NCBI RefSeq assembly: GCF_003668875.1
Contig: NZ_RAWM01000052.1
Location: 1-53,988, forward strand
Direction: 5' to 3'
DNA: 53,988 bases
Source: Corallococcus interemptor
GTDB taxonomy: Bacteria > Myxococcota > Myxococcia > Myxococcales > Myxococcaceae
A model generated the notes under the pieces. That model was given only the letters and a program-made list of their open reading frames with translations, searched no databases and was not told where the DNA came from. Every line of letters begins with the position of its first letter. Position 1 is the stretch's first letter. Position numbers and translations under genes: made by a program. This document shows positions 42,633 through 50,604 of this stretch, in pieces.

Positions 42633-43871
42633 TCAGCGGGACGTCTGGCGACCGGTGCGACGTACCGGCACGCGTGCGGCCGTTTCTTCGTCGAGGGGGA
42701 CTTCGCGCATGAAGGTTCCCTTTCCACCCACGGGATTCCGATTCGGCTTCCACCCCTTGGGGAGCTCGACGGAAATCCCCGTTGGGTGGACGTACAGGGA
42801 ATCGTCGGCTTTGAACGGGTAGCCTTTGCTCAATGCCTGGGCAATTCTGCTCGACACCCTGCCCGAGCCCCGACTGCTCAGTGCGGAGAGGATGTCCTCG
42901 TCGAGCCCGAGCCTGACCTCCTTCTCGAGGCCTACCGTCCTGAAGGGCCGACCTCCGTACTGCCGCCTTTGTGGACTGGACCCGGACTGAACCGCCTCGG
43001 CGAACGGGGCGTAGTAGCCGGTGAAGAAGTTGTCACCCTCCTGCGGCGACATGGGAGGGGGCACGCGTCCCTTGCCCGGCGGGTCGATGACCTGGACGCG
43101 ATAGTTGCCATGGTAGGAATCGACCATGGACGCCAGGTGGGCGTCGGGCGCAATGCCGCCGCCACCAATCAGCGCCCCACCCGCGACTCCACCGCCGATA
43201 TGTGGGTTCCCAGGCCAGTGCGTCATGTTGGCGAGGCTCTGGGCCTGAGCGAGCGCGGCGAGGAGCGGGGCGGCGCCCGCGGGGCCCGCGGCGTGCCCCT
43301 TGTTCTCCCAGACGACGAAGTTGCTGACGACAAGGGTGCCCGGATGCACGTCGAAGATGACGATGTCCGGCCGCTGCGGGCCAAGAACGAACTGCCCACC
43401 ATTGGCTTCGGCCCGGCTGAGATGAAACGGGTACAGGAGCGAACCGCCGCCGGCACCTGCCAGGTACTCGATGAGGGCGCCGCCGATGGCCGTTCCCAGG
43501 TGGTAGCCCAGCTGCCCTTTCTCTGTCGCGTCGACACCCATCGCCACCGGGCTTGGGGGCAGATTGGGCACTCCGGCGCCCGCGGCCACACCCGGGGCCA
43601 TCCCGACGGCCGGGACGGCCACGGGCACACCCGGCACTGCCCCGACTCCCACCGGAGCGCAGGCGACACAGAACGAGTAGATCCGCCAGGAGATCTCATC
43701 GACGACCCAACCGGGCGGATAGACGCCAAGACGAAGCTGGGCGTTCATGAGCTGCGCCCATCCCAACGTCACCGGGTTTGGCATGGGGGGCGTAACGAGA
43801 GGAGCCCCCACCCCGCCGACTGCGCAACCCGCTCCGGCACCATACGGGAATCCGTATCGAATGTTAGGCAT
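42633..43871 (-). CDS. Candidate PD-(D/E)XK-fold protein, possible nuclease effector
   Basis: 412 residues. Residues 115-200 carry the pattern of a restriction-endonuclease fold: an acidic residue in the first helix (GGALIEYLAG, Glu 135), RPDIVIFDV (Asp 169) and FVVWENKGHAAG (Glu 189, Lys 191), the D...ExK core. The N-terminus is Gly/Pro-rich, with two Cys pairs (GCAVGG, CVACAPV) and no signal peptide I can be sure of. The C-terminus is basic (AARVPVRRTGRQTSR). It is 25 bp upstream of an exported cysteine peptidase gene on the same strand. The nuclease reading is inference from the motif, not homology. The start at ATG 43871 has only a weak Shine-Dalgarno. Confidence 0.45.
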   Translation of the reverse strand: MPNIRYGFPYGAGAGCAVGGVGAPLVTPPMPNPVTLGWAQLMNAQLRLGVYPPGWVVDEISWRIYSFCVACAPVGVGAVPGVPVAVPAVGMAPGVAAGAGVPNLPPSPVAMGVDATEKGQLGYHLGTAIGGALIEYLAGAGGGSLLYPFHLSRAEANGGQFVLGPQRPDIVIFDVHPGTLVVSNFVVWENKGHAAGPAGAAPLLAALAQAQSLANMTHWPGNPHIGGGVAGGALIGGGGIAPDAHLASMVDSYHGNYRVQVIDPPGKGRVPPPMSPQEGDNFFTGYYAPFAEAVQSGSSPQRRQYGGRPFRTVGLEKEVRLGLDEDILSALSSRGSGRVSSRIAQALSKGYPFKADDSLYVHPTGISVELPKGWKPNRNPVGGKGTFMREVPLDEETAARVPVRRTGRQTSR

Positions 43872-43940
43872 TCTGGGTCACCCCCCCCGGGTCCATCCGT
43901 GCGATTGGCTGACTGTCTCAAACTGTCGCCTCACGCTCAA

Positions 43941-43970
43941 CAGGTGGCGCTTGTCATTCGCCGCCACCTG
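43941..43970. terminator. Hairpin downstream of the YCII gene
   Basis: Nine-bp arms caggtggcg (43941-43949) and cgccacctg (43962-43970), loop of 12. On the minus strand it follows the stop of the YCII gene (43984) and precedes the start of the next gene (43871). Confidence 0.5.
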
Positions 43971-43983
43971 CGCCACGGACGCG

Positions 43984-44412
43984 TCACGGACGTGTCTTGA
44001 AGGTCTGGCTCCAGCTGGGCGCCACCTTCTCGATGAGCGTCACCAGCTCCGGCGGGATGTCTCCAGTGCCGGTGAGGGGACGGACCTCCATCACGTCGTC
44101 GTTGCCCATGCCGCCCGGGTAGCGGCGGGCCCACTCGATGGCCTCCTCCTTCGACTTCACCTCCAGCACGTAGAAGCCGCCGATGAGTTCCTTGGTCTCC
44201 GCGTAGGGGCCATCCTTCACGGTGGACTTGCCGTCCTTGAAGACGACGTGCGCGCCCGGAGAGGGGCTGAGGCCCTCGGAGGCGATGAGCACGCCGGCCT
44301 TGTGCATCTCCTCGTTGAACTTCATCTGCGCGATGAAGACGGCCTCGTCGAAGGGCGCTTCCGAGTGCGTGGGTTCAATCGTGGAGGGGCGGGGGATGAG
44401 CATGAAGCGCAT
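43984..44412 (-). CDS. YCII-domain protein
   Basis: 142 residues; AGGAG precedes ATG 44412. A single YCII domain: FMLIPRPS at the start, KDGPYAETKELIGGFYVLEV in the middle, and EAIEWARRYP. YCII proteins are ferredoxin-like dimers of unknown function, often encoded near regulators. Cytoplasmic. It stands alone between two hairpin/intergenic stretches; the SDR gene upstream (44513) is 100 bp away, so it may be cotranscribed with it. Confidence 0.85.
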   Translation of the reverse strand: MRFMLIPRPSTIEPTHSEAPFDEAVFIAQMKFNEEMHKAGVLIASEGLSPSPGAHVVFKDGKSTVKDGPYAETKELIGGFYVLEVKSKEEAIEWARRYPGGMGNDDVMEVRPLTGTGDIPPELVTLIEKVAPSWSQTFKTRP

Positions 44413-44512
44413 GGGGGCTCCTGGAATGGGGAAGGAAATGCGTGGCTCCATCCTCGCGACGAATGGCCATGCCGCGGATCGACACGGGAATTAAAGAGCG
44501 CACGCCTCCATC

Positions 44513-45274
44513 CTAGGTTCCTGCCCTGGCCATCTCCACGGCGTCCGCGCCCGCGGGCAGGCGGAGCGGGGAGGACGGGTCGTTCACCGCGCGCCAGATG
44601 GCCTCCACCACGTCCTGCGACCGGGTGACCGGTCCGGACGCATGCGCCGCCCTCTGCTCGAAGATGCTCCGCACGAAGCCGGCGTACGCCTCGGGGGCGT
44701 TGACGCCCTGATCCTGTCCCCGGGCCTGGGCGTTCTTCGAGAAGGACGTCTCGGGCGAGCGCCCCGGAATCACCAGGCTCACCCGCACGCCGAAGGGCCG
44801 GAGCTCCAGCGCGAGCGATTCGGTGAACATGTTGAGCGCCGCCTTGCTCGCGCTGTACACGGAGAGCAGCGGGAGCGGCTTGAGCGTCGTGCCCGACGAG
44901 ACGTTCACGATGACCCCCGCCTTCTGCTGCCTGAACCCGGGCAGGAACGCCTGGGTCACGGCCATGGCGCCGAACAGGTTCGTTTCGAAGGTGCCGCGGA
45001 TCGTCTCCATGGTGGTGCCTTCGAAGATGCCCATCAGGCCGACGCCCGCGTTGTTGACCAGCGCGTCGATGGGGCCCGCGTCCTCCACCACCTTGCGGAT
45101 GCTCGCCGGGTCGGTGACGTCGAGCGGGAGCACGCGCAGGTGCTCCGAGCGGGGCAGCACGTCCTCGCGCGGCTTGCGCATCGTGGCGATGACCTTCCAG
45201 CCGTGTTCGAGGAAGTGACGGGCGGTGTCGAGTCCGAAGCCGGATGAGCAGCCGGTGATCAAGATGGTCTTCAT
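44513..45274 (-). CDS. Short-chain dehydrogenase/reductase
   Basis: 253 residues from ATG 45274. TGCSSGFGLDTARHFLE (cofactor loop), DALVNNAGVGLMGIF, VNVSSGTTLK (catalytic Ser) and YSASKAALN (Tyr-x3-Lys) are all present. The ATMRKPRED stretch after strand 2 suggests NADP. Similar enzymes reduce ketones or act in retinol/steroid-type chemistry; substrate unknown. It is divergent from the AraC regulator at 45374, with a 10-bp palindrome in the middle of the 99-bp spacer. Confidence 0.9.
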   Translation of the reverse strand: MKTILITGCSSGFGLDTARHFLEHGWKVIATMRKPREDVLPRSEHLRVLPLDVTDPASIRKVVEDAGPIDALVNNAGVGLMGIFEGTTMETIRGTFETNLFGAMAVTQAFLPGFRQQKAGVIVNVSSGTTLKPLPLLSVYSASKAALNMFTESLALELRPFGVRVSLVIPGRSPETSFSKNAQARGQDQGVNAPEAYAGFVRSIFEQRAAHASGPVTRSQDVVEAIWRAVNDPSSPLRLPAGADAVEMARAGT

Positions 45275-45320
45275 GGCGGTTCCTGTCAGTGCGGGGTTCG
45301 GTGATGGATATACGGAGCCC

Positions 45321-45330
45321 GGTCCGGACC
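45321..45330. promoter_or_regulatory. Perfect 10-bp palindrome midway between SDR and AraC genes
   Basis: The self-complementary sequence ggtccggacc occupies 45321-45330, nearly the exact midpoint between the two divergent start codons (45274 and 45374). It could be the operator of the AraC regulator. Short perfect palindromes also occur by chance in GC-rich DNA. Confidence 0.4.
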
Positions 45331-45373
45331 TGCTACAACAGGGAGTCCATATTTCATTCGCAGGAGTCCGGTC

Positions 45374-46273
45374 GTGGTCGATCCCCTCGCCGAAGTGGTC
45401 TCGCTGCTCCAGCCGGGCGCTCCGTTCTCGAAGTTCGTCAGCGGCGCGGACAAGTGGCGGGTGCGGCGCGCGGAGAATGGGCGGCCCTTCTACTGCGCGG
45501 TCCTCCTGGGGCGGAGCCGCCTGGCCATTGATGGGCGTGAGCCGGTCATCCTCGAGAAGGGGGACTTCGTCCTGGTCCCCGCGGCGTTCGACTTCACGAT
45601 GACGAGCATCGAGCCGCCAAAGGGGAAACACGAGACCCCGCGCATCGTGTTGCCCGATGGAGAGATCCGCAACGGCGTGCACGACGGCCCCCCAGACGTC
45701 CGGATGATGGTGGGGTACTGCACCTTCGCCTCCCCGGACGCGAGCCTGCTCGTCTCGCTGCTCCCCCAGTTCGTGCACGTTCACGGCGAGCAGCGGCTCA
45801 CCACCCTCGTGGAGCTTTTGAAGGACGAGTCGCGTGAACGCAGGCCCGCGCGTGAGGTCATCCTCTCCCGCCTCATGGAGGTGCTGCTCATCGAAGCGCT
45901 CCGCTCCACCGCGGGCCTCGAGGCGTCGCCGGGCCTGCTGCGCGGGCTCGCCGACGAGCGCCTGGCGGTGGCCATCCGGCGGATGCACGAGCGCCCGACC
46001 GAGCCATGGACCGTGGCGCAGCTGGCGAAGGAGGCCGCGCTGTCCCGTTCCACGTTCTTCGAGCGCTTCAGTCGCGCGGTGGGCGTCGCCCCGATGGAGT
46101 ACCTGCTCGGCTGGCGCATGGCCAAGGCGAAGGACCTGCTGCGGCGCAAGAAGGAGGTCACCGTCTCCGAGGTCGCGGAGCAGGTGGGCTACAGCTCCGC
46201 GAGCACCTTCAGCGTCGCCTTCACCCGCCACGTCGGGCTGCCGCCCACGCACTACGCGCGGGAACAGCAGTAG
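45374..46273 (+). CDS. AraC-family regulator with cupin sensor domain
   Basis: 299 residues from GTG 45374, with AGGAG eight bases upstream. The N-terminal cupin (CAVLLGRSRLAIDGREPVI, EKGDFVLVPAAFDFTM) senses a ligand. The C-terminal domain has two helix-turn-helix motifs (VAQLAKEAALSRSTFFERFS, QVGYSSASTFSVAFTRHVG). It is divergent from the SDR at 44513-45274 and probably regulates it. The third such AraC/oxidoreductase pair in this window. Confidence 0.9.
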   Translation: MVDPLAEVVSLLQPGAPFSKFVSGADKWRVRRAENGRPFYCAVLLGRSRLAIDGREPVILEKGDFVLVPAAFDFTMTSIEPPKGKHETPRIVLPDGEIRNGVHDGPPDVRMMVGYCTFASPDASLLVSLLPQFVHVHGEQRLTTLVELLKDESRERRPAREVILSRLMEVLLIEALRSTAGLEASPGLLRGLADERLAVAIRRMHERPTEPWTVAQLAKEAALSRSTFFERFSRAVGVAPMEYLLGWRMAKAKDLLRRKKEVTVSEVAEQVGYSSASTFSVAFTRHVGLPPTHYAREQQ

Positions 46274-46365
46274 GGCACCCGGGCAGACGGGCCCCGGGCG
46301 CTCCACCTGGAGGGGCAGCTGACACGTCCCCATGCGTCGGACCCCGGTGGTAGAGCTGTCCCGCC

Positions 46366-46953
46366 ATGGACGACCCCACCGAAAGGGACCCGGAGCGCCG
46401 CCGGGAGCCTCGCAAACCGAAGCCGCCCCGGAAGGTGTCGCCGCGCTATCTGGAGAACGCGGCGCTGCACTACCTCAAGCGGTACGCGGCCACGGTGAGC
46501 CAGCTCAAGCGCGTGCTGATGCGCCGGGTGGACCGCTCCGTGAAGTTCCACGGCGGCGACCGCGCGGAGGCCGTGGGCTGGGTGGACGCGCTGGCGGAGA
46601 AGCTCATCCGCAACGGCCTCATCAACGACCGGACGTACGCGGAGACGCGCGTGCACTCGCTGCGCGCATCCGGCCGCAGCGCGCGCGTCATCACCCAGAA
46701 GCTGCGCATGAAGGGCGTGGCGCCGGAGCTGGTGCAGGAGAAGCTGGCGGAGGCCACCCAGGACGTGCCCGAGGACGCCGCCGCCCGCATCTGGGCGCGC
46801 AAGAAGCGCCTGGGCCCCTTCCGGCGCGACCCGAGCACGCGCGAGGAGAACCGCCAGAGGGACCTGGCGGCGCTCGCCCGCGCGGGCTTCCCCTTCGTCA
46901 TCGCGAAGCGCGTCATCGACGGGACGGCGGACGACCTGCCGGCCCGCGACTGA
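46366..46953 (+). CDS. recX: RecX-like regulator of RecA
   Basis: 195 residues. A basic N-terminus (RREPRKPKPPRK) precedes RecX helical repeats: AALHYLKRYAATVSQLKRVL, LIRNGLINDRTYAETRVHSL and ARVITQKLRMKGVAPELV. RecX binds RecA filaments and restrains recombinase activity. The family is usually next to recA; no recA is in this window, so it is a stand-alone copy. Start ATG 46366. It is convergent with the lipoprotein gene at 46966, 12 bp away. Confidence 0.75.
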   Translation: MDDPTERDPERRREPRKPKPPRKVSPRYLENAALHYLKRYAATVSQLKRVLMRRVDRSVKFHGGDRAEAVGWVDALAEKLIRNGLINDRTYAETRVHSLRASGRSARVITQKLRMKGVAPELVQEKLAEATQDVPEDAAARIWARKKRLGPFRRDPSTREENRQRDLAALARAGFPFVIAKRVIDGTADDLPARD

Positions 46954-46965
46954 GGGCGCAGGGGT

Positions 46966-47712
46966 TCAGTACATCTTCAGGTCGTACTTCGCGGTGGGCG
47001 TGTAGTCGTCTCCCGAGGGCCGGTTGCGCTTGTCCGTGAGCTTCACCGCGTAGACGCCCCCCGCCACGACGTTGGCCGTCACGCGGTACAGCTGGCATGA
47101 CGGGAGGAACTGCGAGCAGACGGTGGACTGCGTGCTGCCCAGGAGCGCCCCCAACGTGCGGGTGCCGTAGTTGTACGCGTAGATTTCGACACGCATCGTG
47201 GGGCCGTTGCGCAGGTTGTAGGTCTCCACCGTCATCACCTGGTTCACCGGCGTGGCCACCAGCACCCAGTCCACGTCGTTCTGGCGGTGGAAGGAGTGGT
47301 TGAGCTGCGGCGTGCCCAGGTACGACGAGGCGGAGGTGTGCGTGTTGTCGCTCTCGTAGGCGTCTGGAGGCGCCAGCAGGCAGTTGGCGGGCGGGCTGAA
47401 GCCGTCATTGACGCAGACGTTCCCCACGCAGTTGCAGCCGGACGCGCAGTCCGACCCCGTCGAACAGGCGCGCTCGGGCGGCAGGTCGCAGTGCCCTTCG
47501 GGCGGCGGCGGGCCGAACCCGTCCGGGACGCAATAGCCGCCCTCGCACGCACAGGCTTGACGGCATCCGAGGCTGTTCACACAGGCCCGGGCCGCCAACG
47601 CCGACCCCTGCGACACCAGCGCCTCGGCCTCGGGCGCCTGCTGCTCCTCCACGCTCCCGCAGCCCACGACGAACAGCGCCAGCGCCGCCGCACTCCAACG
47701 AAGCATCTTCAC
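46966..47712 (-). CDS. Cys-rich lipoprotein with PPC-like domain
   Basis: 248 residues from GTG 47712, chosen because GGGGTG precedes it and it supplies the basic residues (VKMLRWSA) before the hydrophobic stretch; ATG 47706 is the alternative. Lipobox ALFVVGC. Residues about 40-100 contain two Cys-rich repeats ending in the same words: CACEGGYCVPDGF and CNCVGNVCVNDGF, likely disulfide-bonded. The C-terminal part (DAYESDNTHTSAS, NDVDWVLVATP) resembles a PPC domain. No enzymatic motif. Surface role inferred. Confidence 0.75.
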   Translation of the reverse strand: MKMLRWSAAALALFVVGCGSVEEQQAPEAEALVSQGSALAARACVNSLGCRQACACEGGYCVPDGFGPPPPEGHCDLPPERACSTGSDCASGCNCVGNVCVNDGFSPPANCLLAPPDAYESDNTHTSASSYLGTPQLNHSFHRQNDVDWVLVATPVNQVMTVETYNLRNGPTMRVEIYAYNYGTRTLGALLGSTQSTVCSQFLPSCQLYRVTANVVAGGVYAVKLTDKRNRPSGDDYTPTAKYDLKMY

Positions 47713-47880
47713 AGGGGCACCCCGGGTGGGATTCCCGGAAAGGGGCGCGGGAGTGCGCCGCCTGGAGGGAAATCCTTGTTTCACCCAGGGTGAAGTCTGC
47801 CTTCCGGGGATGGGTCTGGCAATCCCTATCAGTTCCACCAATGGGTGAGACTCGGGACCTCGGAAAGTGCGCGCCAGTCC

Positions 47881-47943
47881 CACGCCACTGGCGAGAAGGT
47901 GGACGTGGAGCTGGACATCCAGGCCACGCCCTCGAAGGCCTGA
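47881..47943 (+). pseudogene. Possible C-terminal remnant of a YceI-like gene
   Basis: The frame ending at TGA 47941-47943 reads HATGEKVDVELDIQATPSKA, which resembles the last strand of YceI/lipocalin-fold proteins (GDxVxLxVDVxA). No matching upstream domain is found, and the 297-bp gap (47713-48009) otherwise holds only the hairpin that follows. It may be the tail of a deleted gene with its terminator left behind; chance resemblance is possible. Confidence 0.2.
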
Positions 47944-47951
47944 AAACACCA

Positions 47952-47982
47952 CGGCCCGGCGCCTTCAATAGGCGCCGGGCCG
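47952..47982. terminator. Strong hairpin terminator candidate
   Basis: Perfect 12-bp arms (cggcccggcgcc at 47952-47963, complement at 47971-47982), loop of seven (ttcaata). On the plus strand it follows the gene remnant by eight bases. On the minus strand it follows the acylase gene, whose stop is at 48010. Confidence 0.7.
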
Positions 47983-48009
47983 CGTTCAAGCCCCGATGTC
48001 TGGCTTTGG

Positions 48010-50451
48010 CTACTCCTGGAGGTGCGTGACGCTCAGCGCCGCGTCGCTGGAAATCTCCGCCTCCGTGTAGCGCCGGTCCACCCACTGCTTCTGGGAGAAC
48101 ATGGCCGTCTGGTCCGCGAACCAGGGCGAGGCCGGGTTCGTGGACTGGGAGTAGGTGAGCACGGACTTCGCCACGGGCCCTGAGTCCGTGAAGGACACGG
48201 CCATGACGAAGCTGGAGCCCAGGATGGGCTCATAGGTGCCGTCCGGCAGCAGCTGGTTGGCGATCTGGTTGAAGCAGCCCTCGTCGTGGGCGCAGCCGTG
48301 CACCGGGTAGAAGACGCCGTTCTTGCGCTTGCCCTGCACGGAGCCTGTCGTCGCGTCCAGGGCGATGCCGCGCTCGCGCAGCGTGCGGATGGCGGTGCCC
48401 AGCGCCTGGGCCACCGCCGGGTTCAGCGTGTTGAGCGTGCGCGGCGTGTTGAGCGGGTCGTTCGCGTTGAAGGGCACCAGGTACGGGCCGCCCGTGACGC
48501 CCACCGCGTTGAGGATGAACACGCGCCAGAGCAGCTCGCCCCGGCTGTCCACGTTGCCCTTCAGGTCCCACGCGGCCAGCACGGGGCAGGCGGGGCGCAG
48601 GTCCTCGAAGGTGAGGTCCGGCATCAGCACGAAGGGCGTGCGGCGGCAGAGCGCCACGGCGGCGTCGCGCAGCAGCTCACCGGAGTAGTTGCGGTTGTTG
48701 AACATCACCGTCTGGAGCTGCGGGAGCGTGAAGCCCTGGCCCTCCAGGCCGTCCGTGCCGGCGATGCGGCCCTGCACCATCTTCAGGCCCAGGCGGGTGC
48801 GCAGGCTGCGCACGTTCTTCTCCCCGCCCAGGATGCGCGGGAAGCCGGTGAGCGGCTGGGCGGGGTTGGGCAGCCAGTAGCTGTCGTTGGAGTTGGTGAC
48901 GTAGTCCGCGCGCTGCAGGCGCGGCAGGCTGCCCGGGCCGAAGATGCCCGGCTCCACCGCGTCCGCGTCGCTGCCCAGCGCGCAGTCGGAGCGCGAGCCG
49001 TCCAGCACCGGCAGCCCCGCGCTCGCGAGCACCAGCAGCGGGATGGGGGACAGCACGCAGCGCGCGAGCTTCGCGTCGGTGACGTGCGGCACCACGCTCA
49101 TGTCCGCGTAGTACGCGCGGCCCTGCGCGTCCGTGGCGATGGTGTTCACCCAGGGGATGCCCTGCCAGGTGTCCTGCGCCGTGCGCAGCTCGTCCACGTT
49201 CGCCGCGCGGTCCATGGCGAAGAACGCGTCCAGCAGGCGCAGGTTGGAGGCGTTGGCGTCATGGAACGCGTAGCCGGTGAGGCCGTTCCACGTCATCAGG
49301 CCGGCCGGGTACTCCAGCATCGGGCCCAGGTGCGAACGGTAGAACGTGTGCTGGCGTGACGTGAGCGAGCCGTCCGCCTCCTTCGCCTGCACCGTGACGG
49401 TGCGGGTCGTCATGTCGCGAACCTGGCCGTCGTACAGGTACTTCGTCGGGAAGCCCGGGACGAGCTTCAGCTCGAACGGGGTGAAGCGGTACGCGGTGGA
49501 GACGGTGTGGCTCCAGGCCAGCGTCTCGTTGTGGCCGATGAGGATGGCCGGCACGCCCAGCAGGCTCACGCCGGAGACGTTGAGCTTGCCCGGCACCGTG
49601 AGGTGCGCCTCGTAGAAGCGCTCCGAGCCCTCCCAGGGGAAGTGCGGGTTGGCCAGCAGCATGCCCTTGCCGTTGCGCGTGGCCTGGGCGCCCAGGCCGA
49701 AGGCGTTGCTGCCCAGGCCGAGCGTCTCCGAGCTGGGGAACACCTTGCGGTCCAGCGTGGCGGGCGCGGGCAGCGGCAGGGGCAGCGTGCCGTCCGGCAA
49801 GAGGGACGGGGGCTTCGCGTCCACCAGCGCGTCCAGGAAGTACAGCGAGCTGGCGAAGAGGCTCAGCTGGTAGTAGCGCAGGTACAGGTCGCGCTCGGTG
49901 ATGGGGCGCACCCAGGCGGCGCCGCGGCAGCGCGGATCCGAGATGCCGTCCACGCCGACTTCGTTCAGGTAGCGGTTGATGCCGGCCGTGTAGCCGCGCA
50001 CCAGCTCGCGCGCGTCCTGGGACGGGCCCAGGGGCGCGGGCTTCGCCAGCAGCGTGTCCACCGTGCCGTCGTCGATGATGGCCTGGTAGAAGAAGTCGCT
50101 CTTGAGGTTGTTGTACTGGCTGCCCAGGGCCGCAAGGTACGTGGCGTCCGGCCCGAAGTAGCGCGAGCGCTGGGCGTTCACCGTCACCAGCGAGTCCATC
50201 AGCGCGCAGAAGTTGTCCTGCGCGAACGCGTAGCCGTAGCCGTAGCCCACGCCGGCGAAGTCGTCCGCCAGCACGTGCGGGATGCCATGCGCCGTCCTGC
50301 GCACGGTGGCGGAGAGACTGCCCGCCCCCTGCTTCACCGTCGCGGTCGTGCCTTCCGGCGCCGCGGCGCGCGGCTCACAGGCGGTGGCCAGCAGCAGCGC
50401 CGTCAGCGGCAGCAGCCCGGCGCCACCGGTCCTTCCGTTGCGTCCATCCAT
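48010..50451 (-). CDS. Exported penicillin/AHL acylase family Ntn-hydrolase
   Basis: 813 residues, the usual size of this family. A Sec or lipoprotein signal (LLPLTALLLATAC) directs it out. The precursor should self-cleave before Ser 248 in LGLGSNAFGLGAQATRNGKG, giving alpha and beta subunits. LLANPHFPWEGSERFYEAHL, right after the cleavage site, matches PvdQ/aculeacin-type acylases closely, as do HNETLAWSHTVS and DYVTNSNDSYWLPNP (the oxyanion/Asn region). These enzymes remove acyl chains from N-acyl-homoserine lactones or lipopeptides, so quorum quenching or lipopeptide defence is likely; the chain-length preference is unknown. It is divergent from the NTF2-like lipoprotein gene. Confidence 0.9.
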   Translation of the reverse strand: MDGRNGRTGGAGLLPLTALLLATACEPRAAAPEGTTATVKQGAGSLSATVRRTAHGIPHVLADDFAGVGYGYGYAFAQDNFCALMDSLVTVNAQRSRYFGPDATYLAALGSQYNNLKSDFFYQAIIDDGTVDTLLAKPAPLGPSQDARELVRGYTAGINRYLNEVGVDGISDPRCRGAAWVRPITERDLYLRYYQLSLFASSLYFLDALVDAKPPSLLPDGTLPLPLPAPATLDRKVFPSSETLGLGSNAFGLGAQATRNGKGMLLANPHFPWEGSERFYEAHLTVPGKLNVSGVSLLGVPAILIGHNETLAWSHTVSTAYRFTPFELKLVPGFPTKYLYDGQVRDMTTRTVTVQAKEADGSLTSRQHTFYRSHLGPMLEYPAGLMTWNGLTGYAFHDANASNLRLLDAFFAMDRAANVDELRTAQDTWQGIPWVNTIATDAQGRAYYADMSVVPHVTDAKLARCVLSPIPLLVLASAGLPVLDGSRSDCALGSDADAVEPGIFGPGSLPRLQRADYVTNSNDSYWLPNPAQPLTGFPRILGGEKNVRSLRTRLGLKMVQGRIAGTDGLEGQGFTLPQLQTVMFNNRNYSGELLRDAAVALCRRTPFVLMPDLTFEDLRPACPVLAAWDLKGNVDSRGELLWRVFILNAVGVTGGPYLVPFNANDPLNTPRTLNTLNPAVAQALGTAIRTLRERGIALDATTGSVQGKRKNGVFYPVHGCAHDEGCFNQIANQLLPDGTYEPILGSSFVMAVSFTDSGPVAKSVLTYSQSTNPASPWFADQTAMFSQKQWVDRRYTEAEISSDAALSVTHLQE

Positions 50452-50604
50452 TCGAGGGATTCCTTTTCGCGGTGGGGAAAGAAATTCCCTCCTAATTGTA
50501 GAAACGCATCATTCCTGGATCGTCCCGGGATACGGGGCGAGCGGAATCCGGTGTTTACGTGTATGGCTGGGGCCCGCGGGTGTTTCACGAAAGGAAACCA
50601 GCAC

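Noticed and set aside
46274-46365. Hairpin between the third AraC gene and recX
   Set aside because: The arms (cccggg twice) match only over six bases with mismatches around them; too weak to call in this GC content.
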